From: an uncultured Bacilli bacterium
GTDB lineage: Bacteria; Bacillota_I; Bacilli_A; RF39; UBA660
Direction of reading: 5' to 3'
NCBI GenBank assembly: GCA_934086315.1
Contig: CAKOHZ010000001.1
Coordinates: 310,001 to 374,000, forward strand
DNA length: 64,000 nucleotides
The position numbers were made by a program, and so were the translations under genes. This document shows positions 8,459 through 17,204 of the stretch, piece by piece. Each line of letters begins with the position of its first letter. Position 1 is the stretch's first letter. The notes beneath the pieces were generated by a model. The model was not told the origin of the DNA. It searched no databases and saw only the letters and a list, made by a program, of their open reading frames with translations.

Positions 8459-8467
8459 TGTTATAGT
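8459..8467 (+). promoter_or_regulatory. extended -10 promoter of the HD hydrolase gene
   Basis: TGTTATAGT followed after six bases by the AGGTGA ribosome binding site. Confidence 0.55.
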
Positions 8468-8482
8468 AGATTTAGGTGAATT

Positions 8483-8998
8483 ATGAAAGAATTAGAAAGA
8501 ATTTTAACAAGTGAAAACATCGAAGAAGAAATAAGAAATAATGAAGAATATATATTTAGTTTAATTCCGGAACTTAGGAGTGAAGTAGGTTTTCAACATA
8601 AACATCCTCATCATTCTTTTGATGTATGGAATCATACTATTGAAGCTCTAAAACATATTGAGCCAGACTTTGAATTAAGACTTATCGTGTTACTTCATGA
8701 TATAGGAAAACCTTTCTGCTATCAAGATGGAACTGACGGAGTAAGACATTTTAAAGGTCATCCTGCTAAATCAAAAGAAATTTCTACAACTATATTAGAA
8801 AGACTTAATATTGAGCCAAAAGATGAAATACTATATATCATAGAAAATCATGATACTTTAATAGATATTAATAATATTAAAAATAGAGAATTAGAAATAA
8901 AAAGATTGAAGGTTCAATATGCTGATGCTTATGCACATTCTCCTTCAACCATTAAAAAACGTATATTAAGACTTAATACTATAAAAGAATTAATTTGA
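8483..8998 (+). CDS. HD-domain metal-dependent phosphohydrolase
   Basis: A 171-residue protein made almost only of an HD domain: SFDVWNHTIEALKHI (first histidine), LLHDIGKP (HD pair), HFKGHPAKS and ENHDTL. The order and spacing resemble the HD domain found in bacterial CCA-adding tRNA nucleotidyltransferases, but the polymerase half is absent. Substrate unknown; phosphatase or 2',3'-cyclic phosphodiesterase activity is typical of such domains. The gene overlaps the convergent murE by 9 bases at the 3' ends. Confidence 0.8.
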   Translation: MKELERILTSENIEEEIRNNEEYIFSLIPELRSEVGFQHKHPHHSFDVWNHTIEALKHIEPDFELRLIVLLHDIGKPFCYQDGTDGVRHFKGHPAKSKEISTTILERLNIEPKDEILYIIENHDTLIDINNIKNRELEIKRLKVQYADAYAHSPSTIKKRILRLNTIKELI

Positions 8999-10351
8999 TT
9001 TATAATTTAATACTTCTTCAGCGTCATCTAAATGAATTTTTTCTTTCCCAATAATTTGATAATCTTCATGACCTTTACCAAGTACCAAAAGAATATCATC
9101 TTTTTCCATAATATCTATACCATGTTTAATAGCTTGTCTTCTATCAACGATAACCTCATAGTTATCTTTTTTTACGCCTGCAAGTATATCTTTAATTATC
9201 ATATTTGGATCTTCAGTTCTAGGATTATCACTAGTAAATATTACATAGTCAGATAGTCTACTTGCTATTTCTCCCATGATAGGTCTCTTCTTAGGATCTC
9301 TGTCTCCTCCACAACCTACAATAGTAATAACACGATTCTTTTTAAGTTCATTATATGCAGTAACAACTTTTTCAACTGCATCTGGTGTATGAGCATAGTC
9401 GATAACAGCAACACCACCATTTACTTTATAGGCTTCACATCTACCCTTAGGCGCTTTAATCATACTAGTTTTACTAACAATTTCATCAATACTGAATCCA
9501 TATTGATTAAGAATAGATAAAACAGTCATATAATTATAAACATTAAATTTACTTGTAAGTGGTACTAATACATCATAAGTTTTATCTTCATAACTAAATG
9601 TAAGATTTGTTTCACTAGCGTTAGTTTCAAAATTAATGATTTTATAGTCTCCATCAAATCCATATGTAACTCTTTTATGCCCATCTTTTTTAAAGTGAAC
9701 ACTTGCTTCATCATCAGAGTTTACTACTATAACAGCATCATCTTTTAAATGATCAAGAATTAATAACTTAGCTTTTAAATAATTTTCCATAGTTTTATGA
9801 TAATCTAAATGATCTTCAGTAAGATTAGTAAATCCAATAATAGAGTAATTTACATTAGTAAGTCTATCGTAAGATAAAGCTTGACTACTTACTTCCATAA
9901 CAACAGTTTTAGCACCACTTTCATAAGCATTCATAAGAAGCTTATAGACTGTTAATATATCTGGTGTAGTATTATTAAGCTCAATATGTTCATCTTTATG
10001 ATAGTATCCAATAGTGCCAATATAAGCAGCATCTACTCCCATATTAAGTAACATTTGATATATTAAATAACAACTAGTAGTTTTACCATTAGTACCAGTA
10101 ACACCAATTAGTTTCATTTCATTTATTTTATCACCATATTCTTTATGAAGAATTTCTCTTAAATATTTATCAGTATCTTCAACCTTTTCATATGGAATAT
10201 CAAAGTCTATATCTTTTTCACAAATAATTTTAGAAGCACCATTCTTAATAGCACTCTCAATAAAATCATGTCCATCAACAGTTAATCCTTTTAAAGCTAT
10301 AAAAGTTTGTCCTTTTTGTACTTTTCTAGAATCACTTTCAAACTTAAACAT
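8990..10351 (-). CDS. murE: UDP-N-acetylmuramoyl-tripeptide synthetase MurE
   Basis: Cytoplasmic ligase adding the third amino acid to the peptidoglycan precursor UDP-MurNAc-L-Ala-D-Glu. It shows the nucleotide loop GTNGKT (about residues 86-91), TEDHLDYH, HTPDAVEKV and the substrate motif DNPRTEDP; DNPR is the form associated with meso-diaminopimelate rather than lysine. I chose the ATG at 10351 because it follows GAGGAAGTG and an extended -10 box; the frame extends upstream to 10429 without signals. It stands alone, outside a division and cell wall cluster. Confidence 0.94.
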   Translation of the reverse strand: MFKFESDSRKVQKGQTFIALKGLTVDGHDFIESAIKNGASKIICEKDIDFDIPYEKVEDTDKYLREILHKEYGDKINEMKLIGVTGTNGKTTSCYLIYQMLLNMGVDAAYIGTIGYYHKDEHIELNNTTPDILTVYKLLMNAYESGAKTVVMEVSSQALSYDRLTNVNYSIIGFTNLTEDHLDYHKTMENYLKAKLLILDHLKDDAVIVVNSDDEASVHFKKDGHKRVTYGFDGDYKIINFETNASETNLTFSYEDKTYDVLVPLTSKFNVYNYMTVLSILNQYGFSIDEIVSKTSMIKAPKGRCEAYKVNGGVAVIDYAHTPDAVEKVVTAYNELKKNRVITIVGCGGDRDPKKRPIMGEIASRLSDYVIFTSDNPRTEDPNMIIKDILAGVKKDNYEVIVDRRQAIKHGIDIMEKDDILLVLGKGHEDYQIIGKEKIHLDDAEEVLNYKSN

Positions 10352-10373
10352 TTTATCACTTCCTCTAAATAGT

Positions 10374-10382
10374 ATTATAACA
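10374..10382 (-). promoter_or_regulatory. extended -10 promoter of murE
   Basis: On the minus strand TGTTATAAT, eight bases before GAGGAAG. Confidence 0.65.
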
Positions 10383-10520
10383 TATATAAAAATATTATTA
10401 ATTAATAAGTGTCCACAACTATTCCACATTACATTTTACTTAACACTTAGGTATACATAGTTTATTGCTTTTTAAAATTGATAATGCTATGATTTAAATA
10501 GAAAATAAGGAGTGATTTAT

Positions 10521-11063
10521 ATGTTAGCTGACAGATTTAAAAAAGAATTGAATAAAAATGATTATTATGTAGTAGATCCTAAAACAGGAAGAGAAAAGTC
10601 ATTAGATACTGATAAGTTAGTTGACTTAGCTAAAAAGGCGTTAAAAAAGGCAGTAATTACAAGTTTAGTAGTTGGTTCGCTAGGAACAGGAGCTTTAGGA
10701 TACTTATTTGCAGATGAAATAGCTGATTATAAAGAAGAAAAGGCATACAATAAAGCAGTAACAACTATAGATAAAGAATATAGAGATTCACATGATAAAG
10801 TAGAAGAGGGTAGTATTAGTTCACTTATTGATGATCAAAGTTGTTGCTATACAGCATATCCAGATAAAACTCTTGAATTTATTATAGATGGTTTTAGAAG
10901 TCCAATTACAAAAAAATGTAATGACCCAGAATGTACTACATGTGAAAAAAATAGAGAACTTGAAAATGAAATAAATGAGATTGTTAAAGCGGATGAAAGA
11001 TTCACTGAAGCAGTTATAGAACACGAACATAATCAAGAAATGAAAAGTATAAGAGGTAAATAA
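10521..11063 (+). CDS. hypothetical protein with one membrane segment and a cysteine cluster
   Basis: I do not recognise this protein of about 180 residues. Lysine-rich helices at the N-terminus are followed by a hydrophobic segment (VITSLVVGSLGTGALGYLFA), then a charged region with two cysteine groups: CC near the middle and a CNDPECTTC metal-binding-like cluster. The ATG at 10521 is preferred over the GTG at 10512 because AAGGAG (10506-10511) is ideally placed. It overlaps the next gene by one base, so the two form an operon. Confidence 0.65.
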   Translation: MLADRFKKELNKNDYYVVDPKTGREKSLDTDKLVDLAKKALKKAVITSLVVGSLGTGALGYLFADEIADYKEEKAYNKAVTTIDKEYRDSHDKVEEGSISSLIDDQSCCYTAYPDKTLEFIIDGFRSPITKKCNDPECTTCEKNRELENEINEIVKADERFTEAVIEHEHNQEMKSIRGK

Positions 11064-11281
11064 TGGAAGAAACAAAAATAATATATTTGAATGATAAAAA
11101 ATTTGCAGTAGTTGAAGAATTAGAATATAAAGGTAAAAAATACATGTATTTAGTTAGTACTACAGGTGAAGAAATTCAAATTGTTGAAGAATATACTGAG
11201 GATATAAACAAAGTAATAAAAACAGTAAATGATAAAAAACTTCTAGAAATACTAGAAGTAGAATTTGCTAAAAAGTTTTAG
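11063..11281 (+). CDS. small DUF1292-like protein
   Basis: A 72-residue acidic protein with a beta-strand pattern (KFAVVEELEYKGKKYMYLV) resembling DUF1292 proteins of Bacillota, which are small and of unknown function. It begins at the last base of the preceding gene's stop and ends in a hairpin terminator. Assignment to DUF1292 rests on pattern resemblance. Confidence 0.6.
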   Translation: MEETKIIYLNDKKFAVVEELEYKGKKYMYLVSTTGEEIQIVEEYTEDINKVIKTVNDKKLLEILEVEFAKKF

Positions 11282-11301
11282 GATGCTATGCATCTTTTTT
11301 T
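11282..11301 (+). terminator. terminator after the DUF1292-like gene
   Basis: Stem GATGC / GCATC with a 3-base loop, then seven T. It meets the 3' end of the convergent hydrolase gene. Confidence 0.65.
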
Positions 11302-11929
11302 ATTTTATATATAATTCGCATTTAATATCAGAACTTAATAAGTTATTAAACTTAACACCTAAAGATTTATCTCCTACAATAAGACCATAATGAGTAGGAA
11401 TTACAACATTAGGACTAATTTTATTAGTATAATCTGCTGCTTCTTTATAATCCATAGTATAAGTACCACCTATAGGTATAAAAAGAATATCACATTTAAT
11501 ATTTAAAATATCATCATTAATATCAGTATCTCCCATAATATAGTGTTTTTTATCATTAAGAGTTAATATATAACCAACCCAATCATTACTAATAGGGTGA
11601 AAATCTTTATTAACATTATAAGCTCTAACAGTATTAAAATTAATACCAAGAATATCATAATTACCATTAGGCTCAACCATTAAAATATCATCCTCTTTAA
11701 AATATTTTATTAATTCTTTATAAGTATCTTTAGTACTTACTATTTTAGTACTATCTTTTTTAATTTTTATAATATCATCAATCGAAAAATGATCATAATG
11801 ACTATGTGTTACAAATATAATATCTGCATCATGACTTACTGTATCAATCTTAAAAGGATCTATATAAACTCTAAGATTATTATAAATTATTTTAATACTA
11901 TTATGTTTAAATACATATACGTTTTCCAT
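11300..11929 (-). CDS. metallo-beta-lactamase-fold hydrolase, UlaG-like
   Basis: About 209 residues with the MBL metal motif THSHYDHFSIDD (HxHxDH), a second site GDTDIN and PTHYG near the C-terminus. The short MBL domain without additions is like UlaG/YtnP metal-dependent hydrolases, which act on lactones or phosphodiesters; the real substrate is unknown. The ATG at 11929 is favoured over 11941 because GGTGA is spaced correctly for it, and TGATATAAT lies immediately upstream. Confidence 0.85.
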   Translation of the reverse strand: MENVYVFKHNSIKIIYNNLRVYIDPFKIDTVSHDADIIFVTHSHYDHFSIDDIIKIKKDSTKIVSTKDTYKELIKYFKEDDILMVEPNGNYDILGINFNTVRAYNVNKDFHPISNDWVGYILTLNDKKHYIMGDTDINDDILNIKCDILFIPIGGTYTMDYKEAADYTNKISPNVVIPTHYGLIVGDKSLGVKFNNLLSSDIKCELYIK

Positions 11930-11945
11930 ATCATTCACCATATTA

Positions 11946-11954
11946 ATTATATCA
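11946..11954 (-). promoter_or_regulatory. extended -10 promoter of the MBL hydrolase gene
   Basis: On the minus strand TGATATAAT, a few bases before GGTGA. It lies between the MBL start and the terminator of the upstream MraZ-like gene. Confidence 0.6.
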
Positions 11955-11975
11955 AAAAAAGAGCTATTCTGCTCT
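11953..11975 (-). terminator. terminator of the MraZ-like gene
   Basis: On the minus strand, stem AGAGC / GCTCT with loop AGAATA, then seven T. The stop codon of the gene lies in the stem. Confidence 0.7.
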
Positions 11976-12392
11976 TAATTTTCTTACATAACTATCATAT
12001 GATTCTCTAGAATTAAAAAGTGTTAAGTTTGTTCCACATCCTTGCATATAAGCTTTATCTTTAAAACCATGTTCTCTTAATATTTGATCAGGTACATTTA
12101 ATCTTCTTTGAGAATCAATAAAATTTGTAGCCAAATATGAATAATAAAGTAGTTGCAATCTATCACTTAATTCTTGTATTTTTTCTCCATCTTCTGGATT
12201 ACATTTTTTATTTAATTCATCTATAACTCTTTGCATATATAATAAATTATAAAGTTTTAGTGATCCATATCCATTCTCAACAATAGATATTCTGTCTCCA
12301 GCTTCTGCACCAGTAAATTTTGGTATGAATATTCTTCCTTTTGTATCTATACCTGTTTCTTTAAAACCTAAGATTGGTTCATCTCCAAACAT
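11964..12392 (-). CDS. MraZ-like protein with two AbrB-type half domains
   Basis: About 142 residues. The N-terminal part ETGIDTKGRIFIPKFTG and the later FIDSQRRLNVPDQILREHGF are two repeats of the MraZ/SpoVT-AbrB fold, each with the D-x-(K/Q)-x-R-(I/L)-x-(I/V)-P signature. MraZ is a DNA-binding regulator of the division and cell wall operon. This copy is not next to rsmH or ftsL, and the N-terminus departs from the usual MraZ start. The ATG at 12392 is chosen for its AAGGGGG site. A non-MraZ AbrB-like regulator is possible. Confidence 0.6.
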   Translation of the reverse strand: MFGDEPILGFKETGIDTKGRIFIPKFTGAEAGDRISIVENGYGSLKLYNLLYMQRVIDELNKKCNPEDGEKIQELSDRLQLLYYSYLATNFIDSQRRLNVPDQILREHGFKDKAYMQGCGTNLTLFNSRESYDSYVRKLRAE

Positions 12393-12477
12393 ATTATCCC
12401 CCTTTAAAAACACCAAGATTATACCACAAATTGAATTAAAAATCAATTATAGTTAATAATACTACTAGGAGAATATT

Positions 12478-13329
12478 ATGTATATAATTTATGCTTTAGC
12501 AGCTGCTTTATTTTCAGGACTAACTTCTGTATTCGCAAAAAGCGGAATTAACAAAGAAAGTTCATTATTAGCAACATTCATAAGAACTATAGTAATTACA
12601 CTATTTTTATTTGTAGTGGTACTAATAAATAACAATTTAAATGAAATATTTTCTTTAAATAAAAAGACAATTCTTTTTTTAGTGTTATCAGGAATATCTA
12701 ATACTTTATTATGGATCTGTTATTTCAAAGCATTAGATTTAGGTACAGTAAGTAAAGTAACACCAATTGATAAAACAAGTATAATTCTTACATTGATTTT
12801 ATCATCAATATTTCTAAATGAAAAAATAACTATAATAAAAGTATTATCTATAATATTTATATTAGTAGGTACACTTCTAACTATAAGAAAAAATGATGAA
12901 GAATCTAAAGATAACAAATGGATACTTTATGCAGTTTTAACAGCAATATTTACGAGTACTACAACTGTCATTAGTAAAGTAGGTATAGAAAATACAAACA
13001 CTAATTTAACAACATTTTTAAGAACAATAATAGTTTTAATATTATTAACAATTATAACTTTATTTAAAAAGAAATTTAAAGATATAAAAAAACTTAATAA
13101 AAAGAACTATTTATTTATAATATTATCAGGTATATCTACATCTTTATCATGGCTATTTTATTTTAAAGCTCTTAGTCTTGGAGAAGCAAGCGTAGTTTTT
13201 CCAATAGAGAAGCTAAGTCTAGTGGTTTCAATAGTGACATCAACAATATTTTTAAAAGAAAGACTTAATAAGAAGCAAATTATAGGTATTATCATAATAG
13301 TTATGGGTACATCTTTATTATTTTTCTAA
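12478..13329 (+). CDS. EamA/DMT-family transporter
   Basis: A 283-residue membrane protein with ten hydrophobic segments in two similar halves, each holding the EamA pattern (FAKSGIN and SKVGIEN after the first helix; LWICYFKALDLG and LSWLFYFKALSLG near the fourth). Members of the drug/metabolite transporter superfamily export amino acids or other metabolites; the substrate cannot be told here. It appears monocistronic, with AGGAG upstream of the ATG. Confidence 0.9.
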   Translation: MYIIYALAAALFSGLTSVFAKSGINKESSLLATFIRTIVITLFLFVVVLINNNLNEIFSLNKKTILFLVLSGISNTLLWICYFKALDLGTVSKVTPIDKTSIILTLILSSIFLNEKITIIKVLSIIFILVGTLLTIRKNDEESKDNKWILYAVLTAIFTSTTTVISKVGIENTNTNLTTFLRTIIVLILLTIITLFKKKFKDIKKLNKKNYLFIILSGISTSLSWLFYFKALSLGEASVVFPIEKLSLVVSIVTSTIFLKERLNKKQIIGIIIIVMGTSLLFF

Positions 13330-13354
13330 AAAACTTCTAGATTTTTAGAATATT

Positions 13355-13363
13355 TGTTATAAT
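13355..13363 (+). promoter_or_regulatory. extended -10 promoter of mscL
   Basis: TGTTATAAT, followed after six bases by the GGAAGTGAG ribosome binding site. Confidence 0.65.
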
Positions 13364-13382
13364 ATTTTTGGAAGTGAGTAGT

Positions 13383-13832
13383 ATGAAAGAAAAAATAAAG
13401 AATCAAAAAGAAAATATTAAATCTTTAGAAAAGAAATCTAAGGGATTATTTGAAGAATTTAAAACATTTATTAAAAGAGGAAACGTTATTGACTTAGCTG
13501 TTGGTGTTGTTATTGGTGGTGCTTTTAGTACAATTGTATCTTCTTTAGTAAATGATATAATAATGCCTATTATTGGAATTATTATTGGTGGTTATGACTT
13601 TACAGGATTATCCATAAAAGTAAAAGATGTATCTATCAATTATGGAACATTTATCCAAAATATTATTAATTTTCTAATTATTGCATTTTGTATATTTATT
13701 TTAGTAAAAGTAATTAATAAATTTTTACATAAAGCAAAAGAAGAAAAAGAAGAAGCTAAAGAAGAACCTAAAAAATCAGAGGAAGTAATTCTTTTAGAAG
13801 AAATTAGAGATTTATTAAAAAGTCAAAAATAA
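13383..13832 (+). CDS. mscL: large-conductance mechanosensitive channel MscL
   Basis: Inner-membrane homopentameric channel that opens on sudden osmotic down-shock. The family core is plain: FIKRGNVIDLAVGVVIGGAF, then LVNDIIMPIIG and a second membrane helix, with a charged C-terminal coiled helix. A lysine-rich extension of about 25 residues precedes the usual start, longer than in most MscL proteins. The ATG at 13383 fits the GGAAGTGAG site better than the frame start at 13368. Confidence 0.94.
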   Translation: MKEKIKNQKENIKSLEKKSKGLFEEFKTFIKRGNVIDLAVGVVIGGAFSTIVSSLVNDIIMPIIGIIIGGYDFTGLSIKVKDVSINYGTFIQNIINFLIIAFCIFILVKVINKFLHKAKEEKEEAKEEPKKSEEVILLEEIRDLLKSQK

Positions 13833-13838
13833 TTGTTA

Positions 13839-13864
13839 ACCTCTTAAAAAAGAGGTTTTTATTT
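13839..13864 (+). terminator. mscL terminator
   Basis: Stem ACCTCTT / AAGAGGT with loop AAAA, followed by a T-rich tract. Confidence 0.8.
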
Positions 13865-13872
13865 TAAATGTA

Positions 13873-13881
13873 TGATATAAT
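13873..13881 (+). promoter_or_regulatory. extended -10 promoter of the DUF4236 operon
   Basis: TGATATAAT nine bases before AGTGGGTG; it starts a four-gene operon running to 17159. Confidence 0.6.
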
Positions 13882-13904
13882 TTACTATATAGTGGGTGAA
13901 ACAT

Positions 13905-14213
13905 ATGGGATTTAGATTTAGAAAAAGTTTTAATTTAGGGAAGGGTTTTAAACTAAATTTAAGCAAATCAGGAATTGGATATAGTTTTGGTTTTAAAGGA
14001 TTTAGAATAGGTAAGACTGCAAAAGGCAAGACTAGAAAAACATTTACTTTACCAGGTACTGGTCTTTCTTACCAAACAGAAACAAAAGAAGATACAAGTA
14101 TAGTAAAAGATATAGTTAACAAAACTACAAAAGATGATAAAGATATTAAAGATAAAACATTTGATGAAGTTGTAGATGATATCGCAGAATCTTTTACTAA
14201 AAATATAAAGTAG
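13905..14213 (+). CDS. DUF4236 domain protein
   Basis: About 102 residues. The first 60 match DUF4236: MGFRFRKSFNLGKGFKLNLS, then SKSGIGYSFG, an FRIGKTAKGKTR turn and the PGTGLSY motif. The function of the family is unknown; it often occurs in phage-related or membrane contexts. The acidic tail is not part of the domain. The ATG at 13905 is chosen because the domain begins MGFRFRKS and GTGGGTG precedes it. First gene of an operon with 8-base gaps. Confidence 0.82.
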   Translation: MGFRFRKSFNLGKGFKLNLSKSGIGYSFGFKGFRIGKTAKGKTRKTFTLPGTGLSYQTETKEDTSIVKDIVNKTTKDDKDIKDKTFDEVVDDIAESFTKNIK

Positions 14214-14221
14214 GTGAGATT

Positions 14222-14722
14222 ATGAATTATAAAAAATTAACAATTTATTCAGTGGTTATTAATGTGGTGATGAATTTATTATTCTTTATATGTCATGCAT
14301 ATATTAATGAAGATGTAGGTTATTATTTATTTTTAGGAATAGAACTTATCATATTTATTATTTACTATGTAAAAAGATATAAGATTAAATATACAAAAGA
14401 TATAGTAAAAAAAGATATACTAATTGGTGTACTTTGGATAGTTTTATCATTTATATTAGGTTACTTATTAGCTGTTTTATATGATACATTATTTCCTGAT
14501 GTGAATATAGAATATAGTTTATTACCTTCAACTATATTTATAATAATGACTGGTATAAATATGCTATTTGCTTTACTGATATTAACTGTTAATCTAGTTA
14601 ATTTATTCTTAAAGAAAACAGGATTAAGTGATAAAAAGAATATTATAATTTCTATTCCAACTGGAATAATAATATTTTCATTGATTATATATATCTTAGT
14701 AAAAATATTACAAGTAGTTTAA
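14222..14722 (+). CDS. hypothetical integral membrane protein
   Basis: Not recognised. The 166-residue protein has about five hydrophobic segments separated by short loops, with basic residues in the first cytoplasmic loop (YVKRYKIKYTKD). It lies 8 bases after the DUF4236 gene and 8 bases before the next, with ribosome binding sites in the gaps, so it belongs to the operon. Confidence 0.7.
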   Translation: MNYKKLTIYSVVINVVMNLLFFICHAYINEDVGYYLFLGIELIIFIIYYVKRYKIKYTKDIVKKDILIGVLWIVLSFILGYLLAVLYDTLFPDVNIEYSLLPSTIFIIMTGINMLFALLILTVNLVNLFLKKTGLSDKKNIIISIPTGIIIFSLIIYILVKILQVV

Positions 14723-14730
14723 GGAGATAT

Positions 14731-15399
14731 ATGAGAGAAATTAAAATTGGAAAAAAATATAAACATTTTAAAAATAAAATGTATGAAGTTGTTGATATAG
14801 TTTTAGATTCTGAATCAAATAATGATGAAGAACCTAAAAAAATAGTAATTTATAAAGCATTATATGGAGATAATCTTACTTGGGCAAGACCATATGAGAT
14901 GTTCAATAGTGAAGTTGATCATGAAAAATATCCTGATGTAAAACAAAAATACAGATTTGAAGAAGTAGAAGAAGACATAGATACAACTGACTCAGAAAAG
15001 AAACTTAATGAAGTATGTAACTTCGTATACAATTGCAAACATTATTTTATTGCGACTGTATATGGAGGTAAACCAAAAGTAAGACCGTTTGGAACAATAG
15101 GCATATATGAAAATAAATTATATATTCAAACATCAAAAGTAAAAGATGTATCAAAACAAATATCAAAGAATCATAATATAGAAATCTGTGCATATGATAA
15201 TAAAGAAAGATGGATTAGAATAAGTGCAGAAGCTATAAGAGATGAAAGATATGAAGTAAAAAAATATATGTTGGATAGATATCCTGAACTTAGAAGTATG
15301 TATGATGAAAATGATGATATTACAGAAATGCTTTCACTTAACGATGTAACTGCTACATTCTATTCATTCAAAGAAGAACCTAAAACATATAAGTTCTAA
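14731..15399 (+). CDS. DUF1653 - pyridoxamine 5'-phosphate oxidase-like fusion protein
   Basis: A 222-residue two-domain protein. Residues 1-75 are a DUF1653 domain (IGKKYKHFKNKMYEVVDIV, then VIYKALYGD and WARPYEMF). Residues about 88-222 form a pyridoxamine-phosphate-oxidase-like split barrel (HYFIATVYGGKPKVRPFGTI, LYIQTSKVKDVSKQI) of the FMN-binding group. Either domain can occur alone; the fusion suggests a small redox or sensor role. Third gene of the operon. Confidence 0.75.
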   Translation: MREIKIGKKYKHFKNKMYEVVDIVLDSESNNDEEPKKIVIYKALYGDNLTWARPYEMFNSEVDHEKYPDVKQKYRFEEVEEDIDTTDSEKKLNEVCNFVYNCKHYFIATVYGGKPKVRPFGTIGIYENKLYIQTSKVKDVSKQISKNHNIEICAYDNKERWIRISAEAIRDERYEVKKYMLDRYPELRSMYDENDDITEMLSLNDVTATFYSFKEEPKTYKF

Positions 15400-15407
15400 G
15401 GAGACGA

Positions 15408-17159
15408 ATGATAAATAAAACAAAAATAATTTTTATAATTATTTTTTTATTAGTTGGATTTAGTATTGTATACTATGTAACTACTAAAAAAATAAATATT
15501 TCAGAAAATAATTTAATAAAAGATAATCTATATAAATTTAAAATAACTAATGACTACGAAAAAATACTATCTATGAAAGAAGATAAAAATTATATATATG
15601 TTTTAATATTAAAAGAAACAAAAGAAGCTATAAAAGAATATAAATTGATAAAACTTGATTTAGAATTGTCTAATATAGAAAGAGAGGTAAATTTTAATAC
15701 AACTGAAATAAATGAACCATCAATAATTATTAAAGAAAACTATATAAAAGTTATATCAAATAATAGTGTGAACATTCATAAATTTGATAAAAGTTTAAAA
15801 CTTATAAGTAAATTAGAAAAAGATATAAATGGCTACGATTTATATGGTGAATATAATGAAGAAACACTATTTATAAAAGATAATAAAATATTTATAGGTG
15901 ATAAACTATATGATGAAGTATTAAGTTCTTGCAATAAAGCTACCTCCATAATATATAAAGATGATTCTTTTATTTACTTTAAAAATGATGAACTAAATAT
16001 AAGTTGCGTTTATAATATTAACAAAAAAACTACTGATTATTTAGATAATTCCATTATTGAACGAATAAATAATGGGTATATGCTTTATAACAATAAAGAC
16101 AATATAATAAGAATAAAAAAAGAAAACGAAGAAAAATATTATTTAAGTTCCATAGAAGAAACTTCTTATTTAAAAATAAATGATAATGGGACCAAATTAA
16201 TAACATTTGATAATAAAATCGACGAACTTAAAATATATGATTTAGAGAAAAATAAAATAATAAATAAAATAAAACTAGACTTAAAAAATGAAGATTTTGT
16301 ATCATTATTTATATTAAATAATTTAGCCTATGTAGTAATAACTAATAGTATCTCGTATGACTTATATGTATGGAATTATAAAGAAAATATATTAAATGAA
16401 AATATGATAAGTCATAGTGATTCTAAAAGTAAAATAGATAGTTATGAACTAGCAACTAAAATGAATGATAAATTTGATGTTAATATCTTTATCTATGAAA
16501 AAGGAGTTAGATACTTTCAAGACTTTTATGCATTACCTAGTTATAATGATGATCTAACCTATGATAGACTAAACAAAACATACGATATATTAAATTATTT
16601 TAATAAAGAATTTTTTGATGAATTTAATAAAAACAATAATGGAATTGAAATATATTTAACTGGAAAAGTTGCTCCAAGCGATTTAAAAACTCAAATAGAA
16701 AACCCAAGTGCATACTCTTTAGTAATGAATAATACTTACATAATCGCAATTGATATTAATACTAATGATTATAGCAGAACATTATGTCATGAATTAATGC
16801 ATGCAATTGAAAATAATATGTATTATTTATATGATAATAAGAAATTAGAGAATAAACCATTTATAAATTGGGATCAATATAATCCAAAAAATTTTAAATA
16901 TAATAATTCTTATGTAGAAGAAACAAATGACAAATATACAATATCAAGTGGAAAAGATATATATTTTATAGATTCATACTCTCACACATTCCAAAGTGAA
17001 GATAGAGCAAGAGTATTTGAACAATTTTGTATAGAAGATAATATATTTGATAAATATCCAAATATAAGAAAAAAAGCAGAATATTTAAAAAAAGAAATAA
17101 TAGATATATATCCAAGTATAAAAGATTCAAAATTATTTGATAGACTTAAGTTAACTTGA
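15408..17159 (+). CDS. membrane-anchored protease candidate with repeat domain and HExxH motif
   Basis: A 583-residue protein. An N-terminal membrane anchor (about 5-26) leads to a long outside region of beta-strand repeats rich in lysine, asparagine and isoleucine (about 40-330) that could form a propeller. A C-terminal catalytic-like domain follows, with RTLCHELMHAIENN at about residues 460-473; HELMH is a zinc-protease HExxH motif. Downstream glutamates (YVEETND, SEDRARVFEQF) could give the third ligand, as in gluzincins. I do not recognise a named family. Last gene of the operon starting at 13905; the protein is probably a surface protease. Confidence 0.65.
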   Translation: MINKTKIIFIIIFLLVGFSIVYYVTTKKINISENNLIKDNLYKFKITNDYEKILSMKEDKNYIYVLILKETKEAIKEYKLIKLDLELSNIEREVNFNTTEINEPSIIIKENYIKVISNNSVNIHKFDKSLKLISKLEKDINGYDLYGEYNEETLFIKDNKIFIGDKLYDEVLSSCNKATSIIYKDDSFIYFKNDELNISCVYNINKKTTDYLDNSIIERINNGYMLYNNKDNIIRIKKENEEKYYLSSIEETSYLKINDNGTKLITFDNKIDELKIYDLEKNKIINKIKLDLKNEDFVSLFILNNLAYVVITNSISYDLYVWNYKENILNENMISHSDSKSKIDSYELATKMNDKFDVNIFIYEKGVRYFQDFYALPSYNDDLTYDRLNKTYDILNYFNKEFFDEFNKNNNGIEIYLTGKVAPSDLKTQIENPSAYSLVMNNTYIIAIDINTNDYSRTLCHELMHAIENNMYYLYDNKKLENKPFINWDQYNPKNFKYNNSYVEETNDKYTISSGKDIYFIDSYSHTFQSEDRARVFEQFCIEDNIFDKYPNIRKKAEYLKKEIIDIYPSIKDSKLFDRLKLT

Positions 17160-17204
17160 CAAAAATAAATAAATGAATATAATATTCTCACACAGGGGGA
17201 AATT

